Source: a virus
Virus record (IMG/VR): IMGVR_UViG_3300035156_000051
Location: 1-46,266 of that record
Reading direction: 5' to 3' (one strand)
Length of the DNA: 46,266 bases
A model generated the notes under the pieces. The model was not told the DNA's origin. It worked only from the letters and a program-made list of their open reading frames with translations, and searched no databases. Each line of letters opens with the position of its first letter. Position 1 is the first letter of the stretch. Made by a program: the position numbers and the translations under genes. This document shows, in pieces, positions 16,546-25,039 of the stretch.

Positions 16546-18321
16546 TCAATCATCCCCGACATCCGGCTCGACGAACAACCCGGTGATGTGCATCGGCATC
16601 GGCTGCGTCTGCCGGATGGTCAGCGTGGCGCCATCGCTCCAAGTCGACGGCAACTTGATATCGTAATCGCGCGCCCCGATCTCAGGCAGCACGCCCATTG
16701 GTTCTGCCAGCCGCTCAACGATCGGTTCGAACGTGGCGCCCGTCACCGCCACCTCGACGCCCTTGGTGTCGATCGCACGCACGACGACGGAAGCGATGGT
16801 CTGCCGGTTCGTATGATAGGACCCGCCCTGCCCCGACAACGTCAACGGCAGCGTCTCGATCTCGGCGACATAAGGTAATCCAACCGACACGATGTTCGCC
16901 GCTTCTTGTAGCGTCACCGCGCCGCCCGTCACCTTCAACCCGGTCTCGGCATATCCATCGTAAAACGCCGAGACGGTCATGCCTTCGAGATGATCCAGCC
17001 CGGTAACAACTTTTTGCATCTGATCGTAGACCTGCGTCACCGCGCAATCAAGATGACACGCCGTCGCGTAATCATCGGTCTGCGGCACTGCCATGCGCTC
17101 ATAGAAGCGCTTGGTCGCATCGCCGATCTGGCGTTCCACGATGACGTAGACGCGGTCGAGACCTTGTTCGGTGATGACCGCGACATCCTTGAACAGCCCT
17201 TGCGTCTCCAGCACCGTCCAGCCCCATACTTCTTGCTCTTGCTCCCATGTGAAGGCGAGCATCCGGCCCGACGTCATCACTGCGTAGATGCACGAGAAGG
17301 GTTCATTCTGATACGCCCACGAAACGATCGTATCGGTGTCAAACAGATGCGGCGAGAAGATCGCGACATTGTTCGACCGGTAGCCGTCGATGTCGAAACT
17401 GAAGCCGAGCGCGCGAACGCTCGACCCTTGGTTCGGCTGGAAGAACACCGTCTGATCGATCTCGATCGCGGGCAGCCGCGACGCGCCACGGTCGTTCTGC
17501 TTCTTCGGCAGGAAGCTCGATGGCCCGATCGGGTTGTCGCTGCTCCCGGTGACAGAGAAAATTGAATCGGTAGTCAGCGCGAGCAGACTTTTCGCCGACA
17601 CGACCTGGTTGACCGCGTTGACCTTCTTGCCGACGAGCGCAAACGAGAACGCGTCATCGGCTTTCGCCGGCCGCGACGTATCCAAGTTCTCGAAATCACC
17701 CGACTGCGTACCGAAAATCGCGTTCGGACGATTACGGGTGCGCGCGAAGATCGCACGCTGCTCGTGGAACGTAATCGCCGACGGGTAGTTGCCTGCGCCC
17801 GATAGCGGGTTCTGCCCCTTCGGCGGCGTGTCGGCGAGATCCGCGATGATGATCGGCGTACCGTCGCGGATCGACGTTCCCTCGGTGCCGGCGATGAAAC
17901 CGAACACGCCGTTATTGCCCTTGTAGACCGCGTACCGATCATACCCCATGTTTGTCCAGGACACGGTGTTGTAGTTGCCGTCGAGCGTCAGATCGTTGGT
18001 GACGGTCGCGATCGCCGACGCGCGGCTTTCCTGTCCGACCGTGTCGCTGATCCCGGTGACGACATACGTATACGATGTCGCCACGAAGCCGGTCATATTC
18101 GGCGACGACGCGCTCGCGGTGACGCCAGTCGGCGGCGCGATCGTCGGCCCGAACTGCACCTCGGCGAACCGCCAGTCGGTATGCCCGAACCGCGTTAGCC
18201 GCTGCACCGGCCGATCGATGTGAACAAAGTACATCAGGTTCGCCGTCTGCGCGTACTGCACATCGGCGAGATCCGCGGCGTTGTACGGCGTGCCGAACTT
18301 ATAGATGCGTGCGACGCCCAT
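16546..18321 (-). CDS. Tail nozzle (tubular protein B, gp12-like), C-terminal part
   Basis: A 591-residue protein. It begins where the middle of a normal podophage nozzle would be: KFGTPYNAADLADVQYAQTA followed by LMYFVHIDRP and LTRFGHTDWRF, which in single-gene relatives continue directly from the N-terminal domain. A beta-rich propeller-like body follows (HEQRAIFARTRNRPNAIFGTQ, then FSPHLF). The ATG at 18321 shares its A with the TAA stop of the preceding gene (TAATG), so it is probably translated by re-initiation. Both halves are needed to make a complete nozzle; see 18321-18989. Confidence 0.85.
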   Translation of the reverse strand: MGVARIYKFGTPYNAADLADVQYAQTANLMYFVHIDRPVQRLTRFGHTDWRFAEVQFGPTIAPPTGVTASASSPNMTGFVATSYTYVVTGISDTVGQESRASAIATVTNDLTLDGNYNTVSWTNMGYDRYAVYKGNNGVFGFIAGTEGTSIRDGTPIIIADLADTPPKGQNPLSGAGNYPSAITFHEQRAIFARTRNRPNAIFGTQSGDFENLDTSRPAKADDAFSFALVGKKVNAVNQVVSAKSLLALTTDSIFSVTGSSDNPIGPSSFLPKKQNDRGASRLPAIEIDQTVFFQPNQGSSVRALGFSFDIDGYRSNNVAIFSPHLFDTDTIVSWAYQNEPFSCIYAVMTSGRMLAFTWEQEQEVWGWTVLETQGLFKDVAVITEQGLDRVYVIVERQIGDATKRFYERMAVPQTDDYATACHLDCAVTQVYDQMQKVVTGLDHLEGMTVSAFYDGYAETGLKVTGGAVTLQEAANIVSVGLPYVAEIETLPLTLSGQGGSYHTNRQTIASVVVRAIDTKGVEVAVTGATFEPIVERLAEPMGVLPEIGARDYDIKLPSTWSDGATLTIRQTQPMPMHITGLFVEPDVGDD

Positions 18322-18989
18322 TACTGGAACTCTTCATATTGGCGCGGCAGGTATCGCCCGCCGCCAACGCCGGTGCCGTTACCCCCGCCGCCGCCGGTCG
18401 AAGGCTGCGGTGGCGGTGCAGGCGTCGGGGTAGGTGTCGGGGCTGGCGTCGGCGTGGGCGGTGTCGCCATGTTCAACGTACCGTCGCTGGCGGTAAATGC
18501 GCTGAAGGTTCGCGCGTCGATGTCGAGCGTCATGGTATCCGCGCTAGGAACCGTCAGCACCCGGCCACTGCGTCCGTTCAATTGCGTCATCCCGGTAACG
18601 CCTGAGAAAAACACGCGATCGCCGACTGCATAGCCGTGCAGTGGCGCGGTGATCTGGATCGGGTTGGTCTGCGTCGCTACGGTGATCTTCGTGTTCGTCT
18701 CTAGCACGAAGCCGCCGAACGCTAGCGCGCGGGCCGACGCCTGCTGCATCCCGAGAACATATGCCTGGTCGATTGAATATTGAAACGGCACCAGCTTCGC
18801 CGGCAGCGTCTGATCGTCGAGCTCACCGATGACACGGAATCCCGGCCGCGCCGCCGCACCGCCGTAGCGCTGCGCGATGACGTTGCGCATCCGCTTCGCA
18901 CCAGCGTTGTATTGACTGGCGTCGATACGCGCCCATAACTGCGGCCCGAGTTCACCCTTGCTGAAATTGAGGATCGGCGTTTTCGGCAT
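18321..18989 (-). CDS. Tail nozzle (gp12-like), N-terminal part with Pro/Thr/Gly-rich end
   Basis: A 222-residue protein starting with the nozzle signature NFSKGELGPQLWARIDASQYNAG, then AARPGFRVIGEL and VPFQYSIDQAYVLGM. Residues of about 110-165 hold the small beta domain often inserted in these proteins (HGYAVGDRVFFSGVTGM). Residues 177-222 are an unusual low-complexity tail of PT repeats, a poly-glycine run and RYLPRQYEEFQ. The gene stops here, and the rest of the nozzle is encoded by the next gene in a different frame. A sequencing frameshift is possible, but the clean TAATG junction and the linker-like end argue for real gene fission. Confidence 0.82.
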   Translation of the reverse strand: MPKTPILNFSKGELGPQLWARIDASQYNAGAKRMRNVIAQRYGGAAARPGFRVIGELDDQTLPAKLVPFQYSIDQAYVLGMQQASARALAFGGFVLETNTKITVATQTNPIQITAPLHGYAVGDRVFFSGVTGMTQLNGRSGRVLTVPSADTMTLDIDARTFSAFTASDGTLNMATPPTPTPAPTPTPTPAPPPQPSTGGGGGNGTGVGGGRYLPRQYEEFQ

Positions 18990-19014
18990 AGGCTATCGTG
19001 TTCCTGATCGCGCG

Positions 19015-19233
19015 CTAGGTCAACCGGTTTGCGTGCTCGGCGTCAACCTCCGCACGGGCGGCGTCACGGCGCGCAGTAGCCTCCGCTACTGTACGCTCGT
19101 AGTCGGCGGGGCTCTCCCACACTGAGAAGGGGCGCCCCACCGCGCCTGCCGATGCCTCGAGGCCTGAGAGTGCAAACTCTGCAATCTCAAGGGCAGTCTC
19201 TGCTGCGGTCTTCTCGTTGGTGTCAGTCGTCAT
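19015..19233 (-). CDS. Small coiled-coil protein, unknown function
   Basis: A 72-residue, alanine- and glutamate-rich protein (ETALEIAEFALSGLEAS, later EATARRDAARAEVDAEHA), probably two helices. An AAGGAG ribosome site lies just upstream of the ATG. It sits between the 828-residue tail protein and the nozzle. It could be a chaperone or minor tail component; nothing in the sequence decides this. Confidence 0.65.
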   Translation of the reverse strand: MTTDTNEKTAAETALEIAEFALSGLEASAGAVGRPFSVWESPADYERTVAEATARRDAARAEVDAEHANRLT

Positions 19234-19246
19234 GCTGCAATCTCCT

Positions 19247-21733
19247 TTAGGCTAGGGCAGGCCGGGTGCCGCCGGTGAGACCGAGAATATGGCCGTCGTA
19301 GCGGTGCTTGGTAACGTTCGCGTTCCAGTCACGCTTGAGGCCCCAGATGAAGCCAAAGCCGCTGTAGTAGAACCAGTAGCCCGTTCCAATCTCGACCGCC
19401 ATCTTCGCCCAATCGTAATCGACGGCGCGCATCAGCGATGTCATCACCACCGCCTTGTAGGTGTCAATGTAGTGCTGCGTCACCCCCGGCATAAAGTTCA
19501 TCGGGTGAGGCCCACCCTCGTATATGCCCAACTGGAACGGCCCCATGTCGCGCATCGAGTTGATGTGCGCTTGGATTTCTGCCTTGGCCACGGGAATGCG
19601 GTCGATGAACTCCTGCGCGAGCCCCTGCATGGTGAGGCCCGAAGTGGCGTTCTTGGTAGCCGAGCTGTGGTGCAGGTAGGCCGAGGTCCCGAGGATCTTG
19701 ATCTTCTGGCGATAGCCAGGGACCGCATCGAGTTGCGCGTTCTTGGTGCTTGGGAGGATGCCAGTCTGGCAGTAGATACCCGGCAGGATCTGACGGTTGT
19801 AGCGCTCGGTGCCGAGCACCTCCTCATATATCTGCAAGACCCGGTTATGACGCCAGCCCAGCCACAGCGCGCCACCCGCGAGAAGCTGCGGGAGGTTCGC
19901 AACCAAGTCGAAGTCGGCCGCGGTGATCGTGGTCCCGTCCGCGATCGGCTTGTTGGCCCGGTACAGGGAATATGAACCCGTAAGCGAGTGGCTGTTGTTC
20001 GAGAAAATCGTCTCGCCCGTCGCCATCGCGGGGGCAATCCCGAACGACTTGACCCACTTGACGACGTACTTTGTACCCGGCGCGGTGGGCGTACCGCCGT
20101 TGAGGAAGCCTTCGCGAGCCGCCTCGACCAGAGTGCGCGCTCGAGCCGGGAAGCTGTCGGACCAGTCCTCGTTGCTGAGCTCGTGGATCAACTTGGCGAG
20201 CGCGTTGTTGGGGAAGTGGTTCTTGACGATGTTCGCCTCGCGGTAAACGACATCGTCATCCAGCACGAGACACTGCACCAGATGATAATTTACGTAGGTG
20301 GGGTCGACGGCGTGCTTGGCCGCGAATGCCCTGATCGGTAGCTCGCGGTTGTCGGGCCAATTGGCAAGCGTCTGCCATTCGCTCTGCGGCGTGTAGTTCC
20401 CCCCGCAGATGTCTAGGTCACGCATCCCCTTGCCGAACTGCTCGGTGATCCATCGGGGGTTGATCGCTCCCGCAGCGACGCCGCGCTGCTGCATGACGAA
20501 CGAAGTCGGGGCCGGTCCCGAATAGGTAACGCCTCGCGCGTCACCACCCCCGCCCGACTCGTATGGCCTGTTATCACCCGCAATCGTAATCGTGTACGTA
20601 CCTGCCCCCGCGTTGACCGGGGTAATCGAAATGGCCTGACTATCGGCACCGTTATGGAGCCCGGTGATAGTCGTGCCGGGAGTCAACTGAACATCGTAAA
20701 TCCCATCAACCCCGCTGAAGGGGACCAAGATGCACTTGAGGTCGTCCCTGATTGACGAGCTACGACCGAGGTCAGACGATATCGGCCACGGCTCATAGTA
20801 TCGAGCCCCATTCAGGTTAAGACTCATGGCCATCGGCACCGCTGCGACGGTGGGCATGGTGTAGGGTGCCGTGTCGCGGAACACGCCAGACTCCACCCCG
20901 TTGATGATCTCGTATACACGAACAACGACCTTCGAGCCGAACTGCGCCTCGCCGGCTGCGAAGTCCGTGGGTCCGGTGAGGGTCACGTGGCCAGTCTCCC
21001 CCAACACAACGATAGCTGGGACCTTCGCGCCGATCGCCGTGCTGTTGTTGTAGCGGAGTTCGAGGTTCCACCCCGTCCGGTTCGAGCCGGTGTAGCTGGC
21101 TTGGATTGTGGGATGAAAGCTCGAGTCCCATTCAACTGAGTTGATCGTGAGAGGGATCGAGTCGCCCACGCCGTAGGTTTGGAGGTTGGTCCCTGCGCCG
21201 TCCGCCCAGGCCGACACAACTGTGCCCTTGTACGTGGCATTCCACCCGAGGTTCGTGACCGCGGTAGCGGTGCTCTGCGGGGTGATGTTCTCGCCGGTGT
21301 CGAGGCGAACGTTCACGATCGCCCCTGTGGCGGTGTGGGTCGTCTGCATCAGCGTGCCCTCGGGGGGCAGAGACGAGGTGTTGACGAACTGGATGTTGGT
21401 GAACTGCGCCGTGCCGCCCAGATAGGGAGTGATCGTAAACTTTGTTCCGCTGCTCTGGAACTCGACCCGCAGACCAGTTGTCGTGGCGTTCGGGGCGTCG
21501 GTGTCCGAGAGGCGATGAAGCCAAATCTTGGTGTTCGACTCCTTGTACCACGTCCAAAACACAGACTGGATCACGCTGGTCGTATTGTACGATGGCAGCG
21601 ATCGAGCGTTGAACGTGGCGCTCGGCAGCGGCGCGGGCACGTTGGGGATGTTGGTCGAGATCGGCGGCAGCGTTCCGAAACGCGAGCGCCACAGAACGCG
21701 CCCACGCGCGGCTTGAACTTTGATGTTACTCAT
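19247..21733 (-). CDS. Tail-associated protein with predicted clan GH-A glycosidase domain
   Basis: An 828-residue protein. The first 420 residues are beta-rich (many N, T, S, V), like adhesin or lectin domains, ending in a glycine-rich hinge (YESGGGGDARG). The second half looks like a TIM-barrel glycoside hydrolase: LIHELSNEDW places an N-E acid/base pair at N521-E522, and GIYEGG places a candidate nucleophile at E739. The 217-residue spacing fits clan GH-A. It is therefore a candidate depolymerase for a host surface polysaccharide. Its neighbours (SPRY-like and coiled-coil tail proteins) place it in the tail-fibre module. The substrate is unknown and the fold is predicted only from these motifs. 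Confidence 0.65.
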   Translation of the reverse strand: MSNIKVQAARGRVLWRSRFGTLPPISTNIPNVPAPLPSATFNARSLPSYNTTSVIQSVFWTWYKESNTKIWLHRLSDTDAPNATTTGLRVEFQSSGTKFTITPYLGGTAQFTNIQFVNTSSLPPEGTLMQTTHTATGAIVNVRLDTGENITPQSTATAVTNLGWNATYKGTVVSAWADGAGTNLQTYGVGDSIPLTINSVEWDSSFHPTIQASYTGSNRTGWNLELRYNNSTAIGAKVPAIVVLGETGHVTLTGPTDFAAGEAQFGSKVVVRVYEIINGVESGVFRDTAPYTMPTVAAVPMAMSLNLNGARYYEPWPISSDLGRSSSIRDDLKCILVPFSGVDGIYDVQLTPGTTITGLHNGADSQAISITPVNAGAGTYTITIAGDNRPYESGGGGDARGVTYSGPAPTSFVMQQRGVAAGAINPRWITEQFGKGMRDLDICGGNYTPQSEWQTLANWPDNRELPIRAFAAKHAVDPTYVNYHLVQCLVLDDDVVYREANIVKNHFPNNALAKLIHELSNEDWSDSFPARARTLVEAAREGFLNGGTPTAPGTKYVVKWVKSFGIAPAMATGETIFSNNSHSLTGSYSLYRANKPIADGTTITAADFDLVANLPQLLAGGALWLGWRHNRVLQIYEEVLGTERYNRQILPGIYCQTGILPSTKNAQLDAVPGYRQKIKILGTSAYLHHSSATKNATSGLTMQGLAQEFIDRIPVAKAEIQAHINSMRDMGPFQLGIYEGGPHPMNFMPGVTQHYIDTYKAVVMTSLMRAVDYDWAKMAVEIGTGYWFYYSGFGFIWGLKRDWNANVTKHRYDGHILGLTGGTRPALA

Positions 21734-21736
21734 GGT

Positions 21737-22339
21737 TCAGCCCCAATTGTCGACGGCAGGCAGTCCGAAGTAGAACGGACTGTCGCCGGTGTTGATAGCG
21801 ATGTTGTCGCCTGCGCCGTTGAACAGCGCAATCGGGAACCACGTCCCGGCTGCAATTGTGCGGGGTGCCGTCCAAACGCCGTTCAGCGCCATCGCAAGCG
21901 TAGGCGACGCCCCAGTGTAGTCAAAGTCATACGAGATGACATCGCCTGCAACTAGTGCCCGGCCGATCGACGTTGCATAGTTGCTGTTATAACCGATCGC
22001 TCCATCCGAGCTTACGATAATGGACGCCGTGTTGCCGCCGTTGCTCCCGCCCAAGGTAGCCGCCGAGGTGGCAATCCCAATTTGGACTTTACCCCCCATC
22101 GCGCCGATACGCGTCTCAAACTGGCTGCGTGCGCCGGCCGATTTGCCGAGCGTGCCGCGAACACCCCGCAACCCCGCATCGCCGGTACGCGAAAGCAGGC
22201 TGCTTGCCGTGCGCCCGTCGCTCGTAACCCTAATTTCACCAGCCTTATCTGTTGCGCTCCAACCAGAGGTCAACGGTAAGGAACTGCCGGTTTGCGATCG
22301 AGCCAGCAGCAGTCTGTGGCGTGCGCCGATATAGACCAT
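21737..22339 (-). CDS. SPRY/concanavalin-like tail protein
   Basis: A 200-residue protein. The core FETRIGAMGGKVQIGIATSA, then SSDGAIGYNSNYATSIGRAL, then AGDVISYDFDYTGASPTL and ALNGVW, is the pattern of phage B30.2/SPRY-like beta-sandwich domains. They bind ligands and often decorate tail fibres. A short N-terminal segment before residue 70 may anchor it. It lies between the coiled-coil tail protein and the predicted glycosidase, with a gap of three bases to the latter. Receptor or polysaccharide binding is inferred. Confidence 0.7.
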   Translation of the reverse strand: MVYIGARHRLLLARSQTGSSLPLTSGWSATDKAGEIRVTSDGRTASSLLSRTGDAGLRGVRGTLGKSAGARSQFETRIGAMGGKVQIGIATSAATLGGSNGGNTASIIVSSDGAIGYNSNYATSIGRALVAGDVISYDFDYTGASPTLAMALNGVWTAPRTIAAGTWFPIALFNGAGDNIAINTGDSPFYFGLPAVDNWG

Positions 22340-22343
22340 GCGC

Positions 22344-23135
22344 TTAGTCCCTTATCAATTCGAGACCGGCAGCGATCATCTCACCAGAGACGCCAGCGAT
22401 CGCCGAACGCGCTTCGAGCAAGCCGTAGATCGAGGTACTATTACTGGCGCATTTGAAGACGATGCTGCCTCGTCCGCGCGGAGGAGCGTGGCCTAGTGTG
22501 CCGTCGTTGCCAACGAGGTCCAGCGTGGTATCGATGCTGCCAAAGTGGCCCGCCGCACGCAGAGCCACTGCGGTTGCAAAAACAGATGCATCTGCGCCAG
22601 TGATGACAGGAAGATTTTGGCAAACATGCAAACGGATGACATCCAAACCGCCGCGCACGCTCTGCGAAATCAGAGAGCCCGCAGTGATGGTGCCCGTGCC
22701 GCCATTGACGCGCCCAGCGCCAGCAAACGTCAACGGAGCGCCGCCAAGCAGTATCAGCTGGCCACTGGCATACGTCGGCGTAGTGGCAGGACGAGCAGCA
22801 AAGGCTGTCGATACCCGATCGGTGTTGCTGCTGACGAACGCGGGATCAGCCGTGCCGAGCAAAGCGATCATCTGATCGAGCTTGCCCTCCAACCCGTCGA
22901 GATAGCCGTTCTGCGTCGTCATCGACGTACCAAGCGACGTCAGCAATCCCTCGACACCGTCGAGGAAGCCTTCGACACCGTCTTCGTAACCGCCGATCTG
23001 TACGAGCAGCAGCCGCACTAATTCCAGCTTGGCCGTCACCGCGTCGACCGAAGTCTTCGTGGCACCATGAAGCACGGTGACTTCGTCCGCGGTGAGGATC
23101 GGCGCCGAGCCGGGATTGTTTGCTGGAACCGTCAT
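22344..23135 (-). CDS. Tail protein with DG(V/L)EG coiled-coil repeats
   Basis: A 263-residue protein. After a short head, residues of about 25-95 form a likely trimeric coiled coil with the repeated unit DGVEGFL, DGVEGLL, DGLEGKL, separated by polar turns (TTQNGY). The rest is a beta-rich domain with HVCQNLPVITGAD. Similar DGVEGLL repeats occur in fibre-like proteins of other podophages. The ATG at 23135 has GGAG nine bases upstream and overlaps the stop of the 55-residue gene (ATGA). A longer GTG start at 23150 would overlap that gene more and is less likely. Confidence 0.7.
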   Translation of the reverse strand: MTVPANNPGSAPILTADEVTVLHGATKTSVDAVTAKLELVRLLLVQIGGYEDGVEGFLDGVEGLLTSLGTSMTTQNGYLDGLEGKLDQMIALLGTADPAFVSSNTDRVSTAFAARPATTPTYASGQLILLGGAPLTFAGAGRVNGGTGTITAGSLISQSVRGGLDVIRLHVCQNLPVITGADASVFATAVALRAAGHFGSIDTTLDLVGNDGTLGHAPPRGRGSIVFKCASNSTSIYGLLEARSAIAGVSGEMIAAGLELIRD

Positions 23136-23299
23136 TGCATGGCACTCCACATCAGGATGATATTCGAAGTCGGATCAGGCGTTCCACCGCCGCCTTCTTC
23201 AATGGTATCTTCAAGGATCGACATCTTGAGCTCGAGCGCGAGGATACGCCGCAACAGTTCCTTGATAAGCGGAGATTGCGAAAGCGGGATCGCGGCCAT
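23132..23299 (-). CDS. Small hypothetical protein (55 aa)
   Basis: This short gene fills the space between the tail adaptor and the coiled-coil fibre protein. It reads MAAIPLSQSPLIKELLRRIL, an amphipathic helix with LALELKMSILEDTIEEGGGG, and ends LMWSAMQ. A GAGGG ribosome site precedes the ATG, and the stop overlaps the next start as ATGA. The coupling, ribosome site and lack of other coding in this interval support it as real. Similar short helical proteins beside fibre genes may be assembly factors; that is inference. Confidence 0.75.
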   Translation of the reverse strand: MAAIPLSQSPLIKELLRRILALELKMSILEDTIEEGGGGTPDPTSNIILMWSAMQ

Positions 23300-23301
23300 C
23301 G

Positions 23302-24060
23302 TCAGCCCTCGTACAGATAGTCGCCGGCAGGACCGACGTCGGGAACAATGGGAGCGCCGATCGGCTGCGCGACGGGATCGAACACGGTGCCTGGCACGTC
23401 GTTCGTGACGAACCCGCTACCGGTATAGCCGATGCCGCCACGCGCGATCTCGGTCTCTGTCGGCGTGTCGCCGTAGCGCGGCGCGTTCTCGTTGAGGTTG
23501 CGCGCCATCGCCATCGTCAACGCGTCAGCCGCCATCTGCCGATACTTCTCGGCGGTGGTCATCTTCTTCGTGATCGGCATCGCGAAGCGCGCCGCCAGCG
23601 TCAACACGATCACATCGCAGAGCTCTTCGGAAAACGCGGCTTCGGTGGTCTGGAACGACGTGAAGTCGGCGACGGCACCGGGGGTGTTCGTGTAGATGAT
23701 GTTGCCGACACGCTCGAAGCGCGGCCCGCGCGACAGGATATCGCGGATCCCGGCATAGTAGCCGATGCCGCCTTGCATCCCGCCGACGTTGACGAGATAC
23801 GCGCAATCGGCCGGCCGCGCATAGGCGAAGCCGCTGCCGCGATTGTTCGTCACCAGCGTCAACGCTTCGCGCCGCAGCGCAAGGTTCCAGTGATGCCGCT
23901 CGAGCAACGCGCCAACGGTCGGCTTGTACCAACGGCGCGCGGTGCGCGCGGCGAGACCGCCAACCTGGTCGTCGAGCGAGGGAACAGGATCTTGCGCGAT
24001 CATGTCGAACGCACGATTGCAGAGTTCCGTACCCGTTATCGATGTCCGAAAACTGCTCAC
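23302..24060 (-). CDS. Tail adaptor protein (tubular protein A, gp11-like)
   Basis: A 252-residue protein with the gp11-type layout: an N-terminal helical part (TELCNRAFDMIAQDPV, RTARRWYKPTVGALLERHHWNLALRR), a central ADCAYLVNV / RFERVGNIIYTNTPG segment, and a helical EELCDVIVLTLAARFAMPITK block. It would join the portal ring to the nozzle. The GTG start at 24060 follows AAGGGGAT; the upstream ATG at 24072 is in a frame that stops at once. The loose C-terminus is variable in this family. Confidence 0.85.
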   Translation of the reverse strand: MSSFRTSITGTELCNRAFDMIAQDPVPSLDDQVGGLAARTARRWYKPTVGALLERHHWNLALRREALTLVTNNRGSGFAYARPADCAYLVNVGGMQGGIGYYAGIRDILSRGPRFERVGNIIYTNTPGAVADFTSFQTTEAAFSEELCDVIVLTLAARFAMPITKKMTTAEKYRQMAADALTMAMARNLNENAPRYGDTPTETEIARGGIGYTGSGFVTNDVPGTVFDPVAQPIGAPIVPDVGPAGDYLYEG

Positions 24061-24080
24061 GCGATCCCCTTCATGTGAAA

Positions 24081-24108
24081 CAGGGGCAGGCGTTGCGGCC
24101 CGCCCCTG
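24081..24108 (-). terminator. Strong hairpin between gene 24131-24523 and tail adaptor
   Basis: On the minus strand a hairpin forms with a 7-bp stem (CAGGGGC/GCCCCTG), one G-T wobble, 3 more pairs (GGC/GCC) and a 6-base loop (CGCAAC), followed by TTTCA. The U-run is short, so it may act as an attenuator or an mRNA-stabilising structure rather than a full terminator. It lies 20 bases before the adaptor start. The 11-mer CCCTAGCCTAT follows at 24111-24121. Confidence 0.55.
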
Positions 24109-24130
24109 ATCCCTAGCCTATCCCGCCCGA

Positions 24131-24523
24131 TTAGGAAAGCGGATCAGCGCGCTTCCGTCGCGTGGTCGGCGTACCACCTTCCTCGACTTCGACTTCCGCC
24201 GCCTGGACGCTGCCCTCGCCGACGACGACCGTGCCGTCGGCATCGGCATAGCCGTCGACGGTCTGGATATTACCCGGTGCAAGCTGCTGCGGCGCGGTCG
24301 GGTTCGGGCCGGTGGGCGCGATTGCGCCCATCACGATCACGGGTGCCGGCTGATAATCCTTTGCCGAGACGAGGCCGATCTGCTTCTCGACCTTCTCTTC
24401 TTCCTGCGGCTTGCCCGACAGGTCCATCGTCGACGTATCGACGCTGACCAACGTACCGGCGGGCACGAGAACGGCCGCCTGCGTGAAGGTCAGCCCCGTC
24501 GTCACCATCTGCTTGATCGTCAT
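24131..24523 (-). CDS. Hypothetical head-module protein
   Basis: A 130-residue protein with a beta-rich first half (FTQAAVLVPAGTLVSVDTST) and an acidic C-terminus ending in TTRRKRADPLS. A GGGAGA ribosome site, like that of the capsid and cement genes, precedes the ATG. It follows the cement gene in the head module, so a minor capsid or head-tail role is plausible, but no family is recognised. Confidence 0.65.
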   Translation of the reverse strand: MTIKQMVTTGLTFTQAAVLVPAGTLVSVDTSTMDLSGKPQEEEKVEKQIGLVSAKDYQPAPVIVMGAIAPTGPNPTAPQQLAPGNIQTVDGYADADGTVVVGEGSVQAAEVEVEEGGTPTTRRKRADPLS

Positions 24524-24558
24524 CTTCTATCTCCCGAATGAGGCTCCGACGAACCGGC

Positions 24559-24984
24559 TTAGAAGCCGGTGTTCGCCGTGAGATAAGGCTGCTGCGGCGT
24601 GTCGGCGAGAACGTAAGCCGACACCGCGCCCGCGGTGAACGTGCCGGTGACGACGTATTGGAAGCCGACATAGCGCTTCGTGTTGTCGGGGATCACCACG
24701 TCGATCAGCACGCGGCCGACCGTCGCCTGTGCGGTGTTCGTCGTCAGCCCTACCGCCAGAACATCCGGCGACGAGAGATCGGCGTTCGCCGACTGCACGA
24801 ACTGTGCCTGCACCGACGTGCCGCCGACCATTGCAGTGACGACGCTGGCATATGCCTTGCGCGGCCGGCCGCGACCGAGATTGGTGGACGGCGAAAGCAG
24901 ATCGATAACGTTCGTCGAAACCGTAGTGCCTGCCGCGGTCAGGGCCTGTGCCTGGCTCGGGCGAAGCTGTGCGTCCGTATACAT
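24559..24984 (-). CDS. Bbp16-like capsid cement protein
   Basis: A 141-residue protein starting MYTDAQLRPSQAQALTAAGT with TNVIDLLSP and GRGRPRKAY, the pattern of the Bbp16 family of capsid cement proteins from the Bordetella phage BPP-1 group. Beta-rich segments (ANADLSSPDVLAVGL, YVGFQYVVTGTF) fit a jelly-roll that clamps capsomers. The ATG at 24984 has GGGAGA upstream; a longer frame extends to 25131 but overlaps the capsid gene and lacks support. It directly follows the major capsid gene, as in BPP-1. Confidence 0.85.
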   Translation of the reverse strand: MYTDAQLRPSQAQALTAAGTTVSTNVIDLLSPSTNLGRGRPRKAYASVVTAMVGGTSVQAQFVQSANADLSSPDVLAVGLTTNTAQATVGRVLIDVVIPDNTKRYVGFQYVVTGTFTAGAVSAYVLADTPQQPYLTANTGF

Positions 24985-25000
24985 ATTCTGTCTCCCTATT

Positions 25001-25021
25001 CCCCGGTGCGCCGCACCGGGG
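25001..25021 (-). promoter_or_regulatory. Intergenic hairpin between capsid and cement genes
   Basis: CCCCGGTGC and GCACCGGGG form a perfect 9-bp stem around a 3-base loop. It sits between the capsid stop (25040) and the cement ribosome site. There is no U-run after it on the minus strand, so it is more likely an mRNA stability or partial read-through element that helps raise capsid output than a full terminator. Confidence 0.55.
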
Positions 25022-25039
25022 GTTATTGCTTCGCCGCTC

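Noticed and set aside
5031-22339. Diversity-generating retroelement, expected from BPP-1-like head genes
   Set aside because: No reverse transcriptase gene with a YxDD motif and no template/variable repeat pair near the tail genes was seen.
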